Assembly (NCBI RefSeq): GCF_900129505.1
Contig: NZ_LT670818.1
Coordinates: 3,100,001-3,164,000 of the forward strand
Length of the DNA stretch: 64,000 nucleotides
Origin: Bradyrhizobium erythrophlei
GTDB lineage: Bacteria; Pseudomonadota; Alphaproteobacteria; Rhizobiales; Xanthobacteraceae
Direction: 5' to 3'
The position numbers and the translations under genes were made by a program. Shown here piece after piece: positions 52,117 through 59,918 of this stretch. The first letter of the stretch is position 1. Each line of letters begins with the position of its first letter. A model generated the notes under the pieces. It was given only the letters and a program-made list of their open reading frames with translations. It was not told the origin of the DNA and did not search any database.

Positions 52117-52710
52117 TTACCGAGCGTCGGCCGGACTGCAATAATTGACCGGGGACTTCTTCAGGTTGAGGTCCTTCGTCAAGATATCGATCCCCGGAGA
52201 CACTGCAGCGAGAGTGGTGCCGTTCAAAAAACCCTTACTGCAACTCTGCGTGTTGCAGTTGCCCGCCCACGTGACCCATTCGCCGGTTTGGAACATAGTC
52301 TCGCAGGCACAGATTGCTTTTGACGGATTGGCAGGGTCGACGGAGCACTTCGCGTTGAGGCACTCCGCCCACGGCGTTCCGGCGGCGCATTTCATCACGC
52401 GTTTGCCCTGATAGGATTGCGTGAGCGCGAAATAGGAATAAACGGTGCGCCAGCCATTGGCGTCGGTGCTCGGCTTGACGGCGTCGCACGAGGCAACCCC
52501 AATCGTCCCACCCTTGGTGTCCCACACATCGCAGGTACAGAGCGCCACCTTCGGATTGCCGGGCGCCGGGATGCAGTTGGCGCTCGTGCAGAGTGCAAAT
52601 TGCTGGTCGCAAATCAAAGGCTTGTCCTGCGCGCCGGCGATGCCGCTCGAGCCGAGGAACACCGCTACTAAGGCCGCGAGAACTCCCAGAAGATGCTTGA
52701 TGAGTGACAT
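52117..52710 (-). CDS. Cys-rich exported protein
   Basis: From ATG 52710 (GGGAG upstream) the 197-residue product has a signal peptide (about 1-27, ending GIAGAQ), and then a mature part with many cysteines in regular pairs (CDQQFALCTSANC, CTCDVW, CAAGTPWAECLNAKC, CACETMF, CNTQSCSKG). It is probably disulfide-bonded and periplasmic. Its first ~35 codons are nearly the same as the sulfatase signal region. No family is recognised; it may be a partner of the sulfatase. Confidence 0.75.
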   Translation of the reverse strand: MSLIKHLLGVLAALVAVFLGSSGIAGAQDKPLICDQQFALCTSANCIPAPGNPKVALCTCDVWDTKGGTIGVASCDAVKPSTDANGWRTVYSYFALTQSYQGKRVMKCAAGTPWAECLNAKCSVDPANPSKAICACETMFQTGEWVTWAGNCNTQSCSKGFLNGTTLAAVSPGIDILTKDLNLKKSPVNYCSPADAR

Positions 52711-53111
52711 ATGTAACTCCCGTTGAAGTTGCTGGTCCAGTCTAAACCTACCGTTCATGATTGGGATAAGGCTTTTTGGCGAATCTACTGCCAACCTTGT
52801 TCGCGCACTATGCGTTTCCGGCAGGGCTACTTCCCCATCGCGCGAAGCCAATCCTTCTTGTCGCCTATTGGCACATTTCGGACGTGGCGCGATGTCCGCT
52901 ATTCGGTCGCTATCGGAGGGAAAGCGGACATTGAACAAAGCCGGCTCAGAAGTTCGGCGCTCCTTCCGGCGGCCGATGGCAGCCCATGCGGATGTCACCG
53001 CGCGTTGTCAGGGTGTCAGGCGTGTCAACCCAGAAAAATTTCATTCTGGCTGGCGTGATTGCGGGGCGCGCTTGGGCCGTATGCCCCACCCGGCCGGGAA
53101 GGACCCGCGAC
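52711..53111. other. Intergenic region upstream of the cargo genes
   Basis: About 400 bases without a supported gene. It must contain the promoter for the secreted-protein/sulfatase unit; GCGGACAT words occur again near 52,865-52,935. Confidence 0.4.
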
Positions 53112-53378
53112 CTACAGCGCACCTCTCTTGATCCGCTGCGAGATCGCTCGGCCGGCATCGGTCACTCCCCACGACAAGCGCCCCTCAATGCCGGGCTGCA
53201 CGTGATACCGAGCAAGCTGATTGCGGACGAGTTCACGAAGTTCATCGTTGGCCAACTCGCTGGCGCTCATGTAACAATCGAACATCGAGAGTGAGTTCAA
53301 CACGCCGCGCTGTTTGATCGTCATGGTTTTCGCAAACTCGATTTGGCTCGTAGTCGGTCTCGTCACCTTTGTCTCCAT
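53112..53378 (-). CDS. Small hypothetical protein of the element
   Basis: The 88-residue soluble protein (METKVTRPTTSQIEFAKTMT at the start) has the look of a small winged-helix protein (helix-rich, ending LSWGVTDAGRAISQRIKRG), but no motif is decisive. It starts 9 bases from the iteron-rich segment and could be a replication or copy-control factor by position only. Confidence 0.6.
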   Translation of the reverse strand: METKVTRPTTSQIEFAKTMTIKQRGVLNSLSMFDCYMSASELANDELRELVRNQLARYHVQPGIEGRLSWGVTDAGRAISQRIKRGAL

Positions 53379-53386
53379 TTAGGCAT

Positions 53387-53652
53387 GTCCAAGCAGTCCA
53401 AGCGCACCGTTGGCGCTTGGACTGCGAGAAACCGTTTAAAATTGCGGGTTGGTCTAGGCTGTCTAAGCAGTCTAGGTAGTTTAGAGGGGTCAGCACAAAA
53501 CGACCGGCATCGAACGGATGCCGTTTTTCATTTTGCCTACACGCGCGCGACCTAGACGCCTTGGACGCCTTGGACGCATGCCTGATTTTATTGATTAACT
53601 TGTATCGCGGGCACTTGGACCGCGCTTGGACCGCTTGGACCGGACCTAGACC
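53387..53652. repeat. Iteron-like array, putative origin of the element
   Basis: Eight exact copies of the 7-base word CTTGGAC (or GTCCAAG on the opposite strand) lie at 53387, 53396, 53416, 53560, 53569, 53614, 53625 and 53634, many 9 bases apart. Variants with CTAGAC/GTCTAG occur at about 53452-53478, 53552 and 53645. An A/T-rich patch lies between (about 53525-53600). The array abuts the stop of the helicase gene, the usual position of satellite or phage origins. Confidence 0.7.
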
Positions 53653-55175
53653 GGAACCGAATCGTCCGACGACGATTTCAGCGCTCGCCCGCCCTCTCCG
53701 GGCGAAAGCGCCGGCCAATCGACGGGCTGGCCGAGCAACTCGTCGAACGCGGCGCGGCAATCATCTAGTGACGGAAACTCGTAACACCAGACCCGCCGCG
53801 TAACGCCCGGCTCGGTTTCGATCGCCGGCCGAGTTTTGCGCATGCTGGGTACGAGCTTGGCGAGCCGGGTGCCAAACTCGGCGTTGCTGCGTTTACGGCC
53901 GACGCCCATCTGAGTCGTTGCCTTGATGTACTCAGAATGAAAGTCGGTACAAATCACCCGGCTCGGCCAGTCTGAGCCGTCGTAAAGGCGATTGTACCAA
54001 AAGTCATCGATCGTATCGAACGATCGAATTTTCTGTTCGAGAAGCGCGCGAGTCTGCGGGGCGTGCCACAAATCGACTTGGGTAAGATCGAAGTTGAGCA
54101 AATCGTGCAACAGCCGCTCCCGGCCGCCGGCGTTCAGTTCGTCGTCCATTTCGCCAAAGTACTCGTGATTTTGGGCGCACCCCGAGCCTACGTCGAGGAC
54201 GCAAAACCGTCGCTCATCCATCCCCGCCGGCACCACCCAACCCTCGTTGGAGGTCATGATGACGCGAAGGAAGTTGCGCAACCGGATTGGATCGACGCCC
54301 TTCGATTCGATCATTTGCGTTTCGCTGGTGATCAGACCCTTGAGCCGCCCCTCGGCCGCCTTGTCGCCCGCCCATACGGCCTCGTCGGCCTGCAAGAGCA
54401 AGCAACTCGCCATATGCGCGTTGAATTGGCCGGTGATGTAGCGGGCCTCGTCAACCTGAAAGTAATGCGACGAAAACAGCGAACCCAACACCTCGCCAAC
54501 CTTACTCTTGCCGGTGCCGCGCCGGCCACGGAGCACGATCGCCGTCCCAAGCCGCTCGCGCGGCTTTTGAACGATGTGCGCCATCCAGCCGAACACATAT
54601 TTGAAAAGGTTTTCGTCGCCGCCGCAGACGTTGGTGAGGAGGTGATCGCGAAATACGTGATACGAGCCGGCCGGCGAGGGCTTCACGTCGAAGCCACGCC
54701 AGAAATTCAGGTAACTCGGGGTGCCGGCGGCCCCGTCCGGATTGGGGAAAAATTCGACACCATCGTATTGCCGGCGGTCGCGGTGTGAGTGCCAAGCCTT
54801 CGCCCAGGTCACCGGCCTAACCTTGCCGTCGGACCCGACGATTTCGGTATACCGGTTCGCAAACCACGGATTCATGGATTCGAACGACATCACCCGCACC
54901 CGGTCATTGACCGGCCCGGAGGGCTGCTCATTGACCACCACGGCCTTGCCGCCCCAAATCGCCAGCGCGTAGCTACGGTTGATTTCCTCAACATCAAAGC
55001 CCCAAGCGCGGGGAGACGTGTTTTCCGCTTCCACGGCCTCGCTATCGTCTCCACCATCGATAAGGGCCGCGATCGTTTCGTGCGGATTTTCGGAGCCGGA
55101 ACGAAAAACCCCGCCGGTTAGGGCGGGGTTCACTGAGGCGATTGTGGATTGGTTGGTATCGGGTCTATCTGTCAT
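53646..55175 (-). CDS. D5/DUF5906-type primase-helicase
   Basis: From ATG 55175 the 509-residue product has an SF3-like ATPase core with Walker A VLRGRRGTGKSKVGEVLG (about 225), Walker B-like CLLLQADEAVWAGD (about 265) and an Asn sensor in RVIMTSNEGWVVPAG (about 310). It is followed by an SF3/D5-type C-terminal part. Such proteins unwind DNA at phage, plasmid or satellite origins. The N-terminal 200 residues show no primase motif I can name. A terminator-like hairpin lies within codons 16-23, so a downstream start is possible. Confidence 0.85.
   Translation of the reverse strand: MTDRPDTNQSTIASVNPALTGGVFRSGSENPHETIAALIDGGDDSEAVEAENTSPRAWGFDVEEINRSYALAIWGGKAVVVNEQPSGPVNDRVRVMSFESMNPWFANRYTEIVGSDGKVRPVTWAKAWHSHRDRRQYDGVEFFPNPDGAAGTPSYLNFWRGFDVKPSPAGSYHVFRDHLLTNVCGGDENLFKYVFGWMAHIVQKPRERLGTAIVLRGRRGTGKSKVGEVLGSLFSSHYFQVDEARYITGQFNAHMASCLLLQADEAVWAGDKAAEGRLKGLITSETQMIESKGVDPIRLRNFLRVIMTSNEGWVVPAGMDERRFCVLDVGSGCAQNHEYFGEMDDELNAGGRERLLHDLLNFDLTQVDLWHAPQTRALLEQKIRSFDTIDDFWYNRLYDGSDWPSRVICTDFHSEYIKATTQMGVGRKRSNAEFGTRLAKLVPSMRKTRPAIETEPGVTRRVWCYEFPSLDDCRAAFDELLGQPVDWPALSPGEGGRALKSSSDDSVPV
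55108..55130 (-). terminator. GGCGGGG hairpin copy 3, inside the helicase 5' coding region
   Basis: AACCCCGCC and GGGCGGGGTT pair around GGTTA; on the minus strand a T-run follows. The stem resembles those at 45151 and 47781. Its position at the 5' end of the helicase reading frame suggests attenuation, or that translation really begins further downstream. Confidence 0.6.
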
Positions 55176-55290
55176 CTTAGTTTTCAGCCTTGCCCCGTTG
55201 GGCACCCTTGGCAAAAACATACGAGATTGCGCGGAAAGAAAAATTGCCCAATCGCCGCTTAAGCCATTGATTTATTATGATTGGCATAGT

Positions 55291-55307
55291 CCGCCCCTGG
55301 GCACCAT
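55291..55307. repeat. Attachment site attR
   Basis: CCGCCCCTGGGCACCAT repeats the tRNA-Phe 3' end (43601-43617) without the rest of the tRNA. Chromosomal gene order resumes just beyond it with the DUF2336 gene. Confidence 0.92.
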
Positions 55308-55411
55308 TTTACCGAATATTCCGGTTCTGGGCAGTTGCGCATCTGCCTTCGCCGCCCAGCGCGCAAACGGCGGCCGGCATCTGAAGCAGTCCACGCGGAT
55401 TTCCTAATGCT

Positions 55412-56557
55412 CTAGCTGGCGAGCGCTTCCGGGCTTGCGGACGCCCGTGGAGCGATCGGCGGGCTGTCGACGGTGCGCCCGTCGCGGCGCGCTTCGTAGA
55501 ACTCGACCACGCGTCTTGCCGTCTGGATCTCAAGCCGTTGGTAGTTTTCGCGCGCGCCGGCAAGATCCGCTTCGGACATTCTGCGGTCCGCCGCATTCAT
55601 CAGCAATAGCTCCTTGACCGTGGCCCAGGAGCAGTCGGCGGCTTTGGCGATCACCTGCACCACGCCGGGGTTTTCATTGAGGATCGCCCGTTCGGCCATC
55701 TCGATCGGACAGCAGGCGAGGACCGACAGGGACACGGCTGCCTGTTCGAAGTTTTGCGAACGCGCGGCTAAATGAACGTTGCTTTCGTTGAGTTCGTGCC
55801 AGTTCTGCAGCCGCTTGACCCGTGACTTTGCCCTGGCGTGATCCGGCGACTGTTTGCGGATTTCCGAATTGATGTCGTCGATCACCTCGGTCACCGCGTC
55901 CTGCACCGTATCGACATATTGCGGGTTTGCTGCCACGATCCGGGCGCAAACCGAAGCAGAGGCGGTTTCAAGCAGCTTCAGGAAGTGATGCCTGGGAATG
56001 TCGTGCCGCATGCCGACATGCAGCGCGAGCTGGGCATCGTCGCCGGCCCGGGCGACCAGCTCGCGGAAGCTGCCGTCCGAAAACTGGGCGCCCTCGTTCT
56101 TCGCCACCGTGTGGACGACGTTGGGTTCACCGCGCTCGATCAGGACTTCGGTGATGACTTCGCTCAGCGTCCGGCGGCGGGCGATGGCGTGAAGGTGCCC
56201 CTGGCCCTGCGTACTGGCGCTGGCGACAAGGTCGGAGTCGCTGAGTGCCGCCGACTCGCTGAGCACCGGCGCTGCCACGGCGACCGTGTCATCGAAGGCA
56301 AATGCCCGAACCAGCGCCGACGGCGCATCCGGAATGGTCGCGAGATGGCGCGAGAGCTTGATTCGGGTTTCCAGCTCGATCACGGCAACCAGGGTTTTGA
56401 ACACCTCGTTGAACAGCTCGATCTGCTGCTTCGAATGGCGACCGGCCCCGGCGACGAATAGATCGGTGATTCGCGTGAGGGCCCTCAACTGCCTTTGCGT
56501 ATGCCCGGATATCGGTGCGTCCTGAATTTCATTAACCAGAGAAGAAAACGTGGTCAT
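55412..56557 (-). CDS. DUF2336 domain protein
   Basis: From ATG 56557 the 381-residue product is predominantly helical with repeated HEAT-like segments. Examples are LSRHLATIPDAPSALVRAFA, FDDTVAVAAPVLSESAALSD and VARAGDDAQLALHVGMRHDI, which match DUF2336, an alphaproteobacterial family of unknown function. Some genomes place it beside the general-stress or cell-cycle machinery, but nothing like that is here. A start at 56578 would add seven residues. Confidence 0.88.
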   Translation of the reverse strand: MTTFSSLVNEIQDAPISGHTQRQLRALTRITDLFVAGAGRHSKQQIELFNEVFKTLVAVIELETRIKLSRHLATIPDAPSALVRAFAFDDTVAVAAPVLSESAALSDSDLVASASTQGQGHLHAIARRRTLSEVITEVLIERGEPNVVHTVAKNEGAQFSDGSFRELVARAGDDAQLALHVGMRHDIPRHHFLKLLETASASVCARIVAANPQYVDTVQDAVTEVIDDINSEIRKQSPDHARAKSRVKRLQNWHELNESNVHLAARSQNFEQAAVSLSVLACCPIEMAERAILNENPGVVQVIAKAADCSWATVKELLLMNAADRRMSEADLAGARENYQRLEIQTARRVVEFYEARRDGRTVDSPPIAPRASASPEALAS

Positions 56558-56741
56558 GGCTGGCGGTCTCTCAGACATTTCGCGTTGGAGCAGGTAGAGG
56601 AAAGCGTGACGGTCAGGTGTTACCGGCCACGCGTGAAAATAACCCGCTCCAGTTGGCTCACAGATAATTTAAATTGTTGCGACTTCGAAGATGCCCGCGG
56701 GCTGCTCCCGAGCTTTCCGACCGGGCCTCGACGGCTTACGG

Positions 56742-57140
56742 TTAACGTTTACCCTTGGCGGCGAGACGCTCGTTGAACGAGCCGAGCTTGATCACCGCTC
56801 TCTGGTGGGTTCCGTTGCCGATCTCCTCGGTGTCGTCGCGCGCCGACACCTTGAACTCGATCCGCTTGCCGTCGACCTTGGTGACCTCCGCTTCGGCGCG
56901 AACGGTGTGACGGACGGGCGTCGCGGCAAGATGCCGGACGTCGATCGCGCTGCCGACCGCGCTCTCCCCCGGCTCCAGATAGGGCCGGATCGCGTTGAGG
57001 GCGGCGTTTTCCATCATCATGATCATGACGGGCGTCGCCAAGACCTCCGGCAGCATCGCGTCCTTGAATTGGTTGGCGAGATGCCCGGGCTCTATGCGCA
57101 GCGTGAACGTGCCTTTCGTTCCCGGCGGAATCTGGCGCAT
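56742..57140 (-). CDS. Hotdog-fold thioesterase (FlK-like)
   Basis: From ATG 57140 the 132-residue product resembles the fluoroacetyl-CoA-thioesterase-like hotdog family: TPVMIMMMENAALNAIRPYL, then VGSAIDVRHLAATPVRHTVR. It probably hydrolyses an acyl-CoA. No signal peptide. The frame is open to 57248, but the extra N-terminal residues are not family-like. Confidence 0.85.
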   Translation of the reverse strand: MRQIPPGTKGTFTLRIEPGHLANQFKDAMLPEVLATPVMIMMMENAALNAIRPYLEPGESAVGSAIDVRHLAATPVRHTVRAEAEVTKVDGKRIEFKVSARDDTEEIGNGTHQRAVIKLGSFNERLAAKGKR

Positions 57141-57274
57141 TTCGGTTGTCCTCGCGGCTCGACGGGGATTTGGCGGCGGCTCGTTCGGCCGGATATTACA
57201 GCGACCGCGGGGCCATTCTTTCCGAATAAACCGGTCTCGCGCCGGCACACGCCAAATAGCCGTTCAGAGTTGGA

Positions 57275-58345
57275 TCAAGCGGATGGCTTGCCCGTCGACC
57301 CCCGCACGATCAGCGTCGGCTCCAGCACCACGCGCTCGCGACGGGCGGAAGGGGCGGCAATCGCATCGAGCAGCAGGCGGGCGGCCTGGTTGCCCATTTC
57401 GCGCTGAGCGATGCGCACGGTGGTCAAGGGCGGCGCCAGCATATCCACATAGGGCATGTCGTTGTGGCCCACCACCGAGATGTCGGCGGGGCATTTCAGG
57501 CCGCGCTCGCCGAGCGCGTCGTAGATACCGAGCGCGAGCAGGTCGTTGGCGGCGACGATCGCGGTGGGAGCATTTTTGCGATCGAGCAGGCGCAGCGCGG
57601 CAAGCCGCCCATCCTCGCGCGTATAGGCGCGGGCGGCCTCGATCAGGATGGTTTGCGGCGATAGGCCCGCACGCGCCGCGGCGGCCTTGAAGCCGGCCCG
57701 GCGCAGCGCGCCGGTCGAGACATCCTGCGGACCCGCAATATGGCCGAGGCGGCGATGGCTCAGGCTTACGAGATGATCGACCGCGAGCCGCATGCCCGCT
57801 TCATCATCGGTGACCACCGCCGGCAGTTTGCGGCCTGAATCGCTGCGGTTGACCAGCACCACGGGGATCGATGCCGCGAGGCAATGGCCGACCACGGGAT
57901 CGTTGAGGACAACGGTCGCGAGCACCAGCCCGTCGACGCCGCGCGCGATCAGCCTGTCGACCAGTTCCTGCTCGCGCGATGGATCGGTCCCGACGTCGAC
58001 GACGATCGCGGCGTAACCCGCGGCATTGAGTGCCTCGGTAACGCCGCTCAGGATCGGCGGGAAGCCGGGGTCGGCGATGTCGGGGGCGAGCACGCCGATC
58101 AGGCCGCTTCGTCCGGTGCGCAGGCCCGCCGCTGTCACATTCACTTGATAGCCGAGCGCCGCCGCCGCCGCGCGGATGCGTTTTGCCACTTCCGGTGCGA
58201 CCAGATGGCTCATCGCCGGACTAAGCGCGCGCGACACCGTCGAGGGATGCACGCCGCATTTTTCCGCGACATCTTTTATCGTGGGACGCGGTGAAACCGC
58301 GAACCTGGCGGCTGTTCCGGTCGTGGCCCTGCTTCTCTGCACCAT
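57275..58345 (-). CDS. LacI-family transcriptional regulator
   Basis: From ATG 58345 the roughly 356-residue product has the LacI HTH at about 20-45 (PTIKDVAEKCGVHPSTVSRA) and a periplasmic-binding-protein-like effector domain, with GLIGVLAPDIADPGFPPILS and SVVGHNDMPYVDMLAPPLTT. The ligand is unknown. It is divergent from the M24 gene, with a perfect TGCAATCGATTGCA palindrome between them, and probably represses that gene. A frame open to 58438 has no clear start. Confidence 0.92.
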   Translation of the reverse strand: MVQRSRATTGTAARFAVSPRPTIKDVAEKCGVHPSTVSRALSPAMSHLVAPEVAKRIRAAAAALGYQVNVTAAGLRTGRSGLIGVLAPDIADPGFPPILSGVTEALNAAGYAAIVVDVGTDPSREQELVDRLIARGVDGLVLATVVLNDPVVGHCLAASIPVVLVNRSDSGRKLPAVVTDDEAGMRLAVDHLVSLSHRRLGHIAGPQDVSTGALRRAGFKAAAARAGLSPQTILIEAARAYTREDGRLAALRLLDRKNAPTAIVAANDLLALGIYDALGERGLKCPADISVVGHNDMPYVDMLAPPLTTVRIAQREMGNQAARLLLDAIAAPSARRERVVLEPTLIVRGSTGKPSA

Positions 58346-58407
58346 TCGACAAGTGGTTCCGTCGCTGCAAAGTCCGTCAGCGTGCACCGCACCCTGCCTG
58401 CTCACCC

Positions 58408-58447
58408 TTGACAGATGCCTATAAACCCCTTTATGCAATCGATTGCA
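58408..58447 (+). promoter_or_regulatory. Promoter and LacI-type operator of the M24 gene
   Basis: TTGACA (58408-58413) is followed after 17 bases by TTATGC, a weak -10. The perfect 14-bp palindrome TGCAATCGATTGCA (58434-58447) overlaps the -10 and +1 region, the classical repressor position. It has the central CG and half-site length typical of LacI/GalR operators. Confidence 0.7.
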
Positions 58448-58470
58448 ACAACCTCCAGCCGGTCATCCCC

Positions 58471-59775
58471 ATGAATGTCGCGAACGCGCTCAAGCCGCAT
58501 CTCATTCGTCCCGAGCATCTCGAGCCGCATTGGCGCTGGGATCGGGCGATCCCCTCGCACGGGCACATGTCGGTCGATTTCGAACGCCGGATCGATTTCG
58601 ACCGGCTGCGCCATTACCGGCTGGCCCGCGCCCGCCAGGCGCTGAAGGACTCGCCGTGCGGTGCGTTGCTGCTGTTCGACGTCAACAACATCCGCTACGT
58701 CTCCGGCACCAAGATCGGCGAATGGGAGCGCGACAAGCTGTGTCGCTTCGCGCTGTTGGCCGGCGATGGCGAGCCGATCGTGTGGGATTTCGGTTCAGCG
58801 GCGGTGCATCACCGCATCAATTGCGACTGGCTGGTGCCGGATAATTGCCGCGCCGGCATGCTCGGCATGCGTGGCACCGTGCCGCCTTCGGTCGGGCTGA
58901 TGAAGGCGCATGCCGAGGAAGTCATGAGCCTCTTGCGAGCCGCAGGCGTCGCCGACATGCCGGTCGGCGTCGACATCGCGGAGACCGCGATGTTCTTCGA
59001 ATTGCAGAAGGCCGGCATGAAGGTCGTCGACGGACAGCAGGTCATGCTGGACGCGCGCGAGATCAAGAACATCGACGAGATCATGCTGCTCAACCAGGCC
59101 GCCGCCATGGTCGACGGCGTCTACCATTCGATTTACGAGGCGTTAAAGCCCGGCGTGCGCGAAAACGACATCGTCGCCCTCGCCAACAAGATGCTCTACG
59201 AGATGGGCTCCGACGACGTGGAAGCGATCAACGCGATCTCCGGCGAGCGCTGCAATCCGCATCCGCACAATTTCACCGACCGCATCTTGCGCCCGGGCGA
59301 CCAGGCCTTCTTCGACATTTTGCAGTCCTATCAGGGTTATCGCACCTGCTATTACCGCACCTTCAATATCGGCCGTGCCACGCCGGTGCAGCACGACGCC
59401 TACAAGAAGTGCCGCGAATGGCTCGACAACGCGATCGCATTGATCAAGCCGGGCGTCTCCACCGACACCGTCGCCAAGGTCTGGCCAAAAGCGGAAGAAT
59501 TCGGTTTCCCGAACGAGATGGCGGCGTTCGGCCTGCAGTTCGGCCACGGCCTAGGGCTCGCGCTGCACGAGCGCCCGATCATCTCGCGGCTGGTATCGCT
59601 GGAAAACCCGATGGAGATTAAAACGGGAATGGTGTTCGCGCTGGAGACCTATTGTCCGGCCAGCGACGGCTTTTCGGCGGCGCGCATCGAGGAGGAAGTC
59701 GTCGTCACCGACAAGGGCTGTCAGGTGATTACGCTGTTCCCCGCCGAGGAACTGCCGATCGCCAACCGGTATTGA
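58471..59775 (+). CDS. M24 metallopeptidase-fold protein (aminopeptidase P / DddP-like)
   Basis: The 434-residue product has a creatinase N-terminal domain (CGALLLFDVNNIRYVSGTKI, about 60-80) and an M24 pita-bread domain. The first metal Asp is in AFFDILQSY (Asp-282), then GYRTCYYRTFNIG, FGHGLGLALHERPI with the metal/His pair, FALETYCPAS and RIEEEVVVT with the Glu ligands. The second canonical Asp of the GY-x-x-D-x-x-R motif is replaced by Cys-293, so it may not be a standard dinuclear peptidase. The overall pattern resembles DddP-type or Xaa-Pro peptidase relatives. ATG 58471 follows the operator. A dehydrogenase gene lies downstream. Confidence 0.85.
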   Translation: MNVANALKPHLIRPEHLEPHWRWDRAIPSHGHMSVDFERRIDFDRLRHYRLARARQALKDSPCGALLLFDVNNIRYVSGTKIGEWERDKLCRFALLAGDGEPIVWDFGSAAVHHRINCDWLVPDNCRAGMLGMRGTVPPSVGLMKAHAEEVMSLLRAAGVADMPVGVDIAETAMFFELQKAGMKVVDGQQVMLDAREIKNIDEIMLLNQAAAMVDGVYHSIYEALKPGVRENDIVALANKMLYEMGSDDVEAINAISGERCNPHPHNFTDRILRPGDQAFFDILQSYQGYRTCYYRTFNIGRATPVQHDAYKKCREWLDNAIALIKPGVSTDTVAKVWPKAEEFGFPNEMAAFGLQFGHGLGLALHERPIISRLVSLENPMEIKTGMVFALETYCPASDGFSAARIEEEVVVTDKGCQVITLFPAEELPIANRY

Positions 59776-59782
59776 GGCTCAC

Positions 59783-59890
59783 GGTCATTGCGAGCGAAGC
59801 GAAGCAATGCATTGCCGCGAAGAAGTGTGGATTGCTTCGTCGCTAACGCTCCCTTGCGCAAACGCTTCGCGTTTGTCGCTGGCAATGACG
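59783..59890. repeat. Intergenic palindromic repeat, GTCATTGCGAG family
   Basis: GGTCATTGCGAGCGAAGCGA opens and CGCTGGCAATGACG closes the unit, with AACGCTTCGCGTTTG inside. It has the same ends as 61955-62071 and belongs to a widespread REP-like family built around GCGAAGCGA. Confidence 0.75.
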
Positions 59891-59918
59891 GCAACCAGGA
59901 ATTCCAAGGAGTAGCAAA

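Larger units (their letters stand above)
43601..55307. mobile_element. Phage-satellite-like integrative element in tRNA-Phe
   Basis: An 11.7-kb element lies between a 17-bp direct repeat: the 3' end of tRNA-Phe (43601-43617) and a lone copy at 55291-55307. All its clear genes are on the minus strand: integrase, AlpA-like protein, protease-capsid fusion, MerR-like protein, a 261-residue protein, arylsulfatase, secreted Cys-rich protein, an 88-residue protein and a D5-type helicase. I see no portal, terminase, tail, lysis or repressor gene. A complete prophage would need those, so a satellite (capsid-carrying PICI-like) or a heavily reduced prophage is the best reading. Confidence 0.85.

Noticed and set aside
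53242..53760. 172-residue minus-strand frame with repeated short peptide units
   Set aside because: The repeats are a translation of the iteron array; the frame overlaps the helicase and the 88-residue gene without a start.
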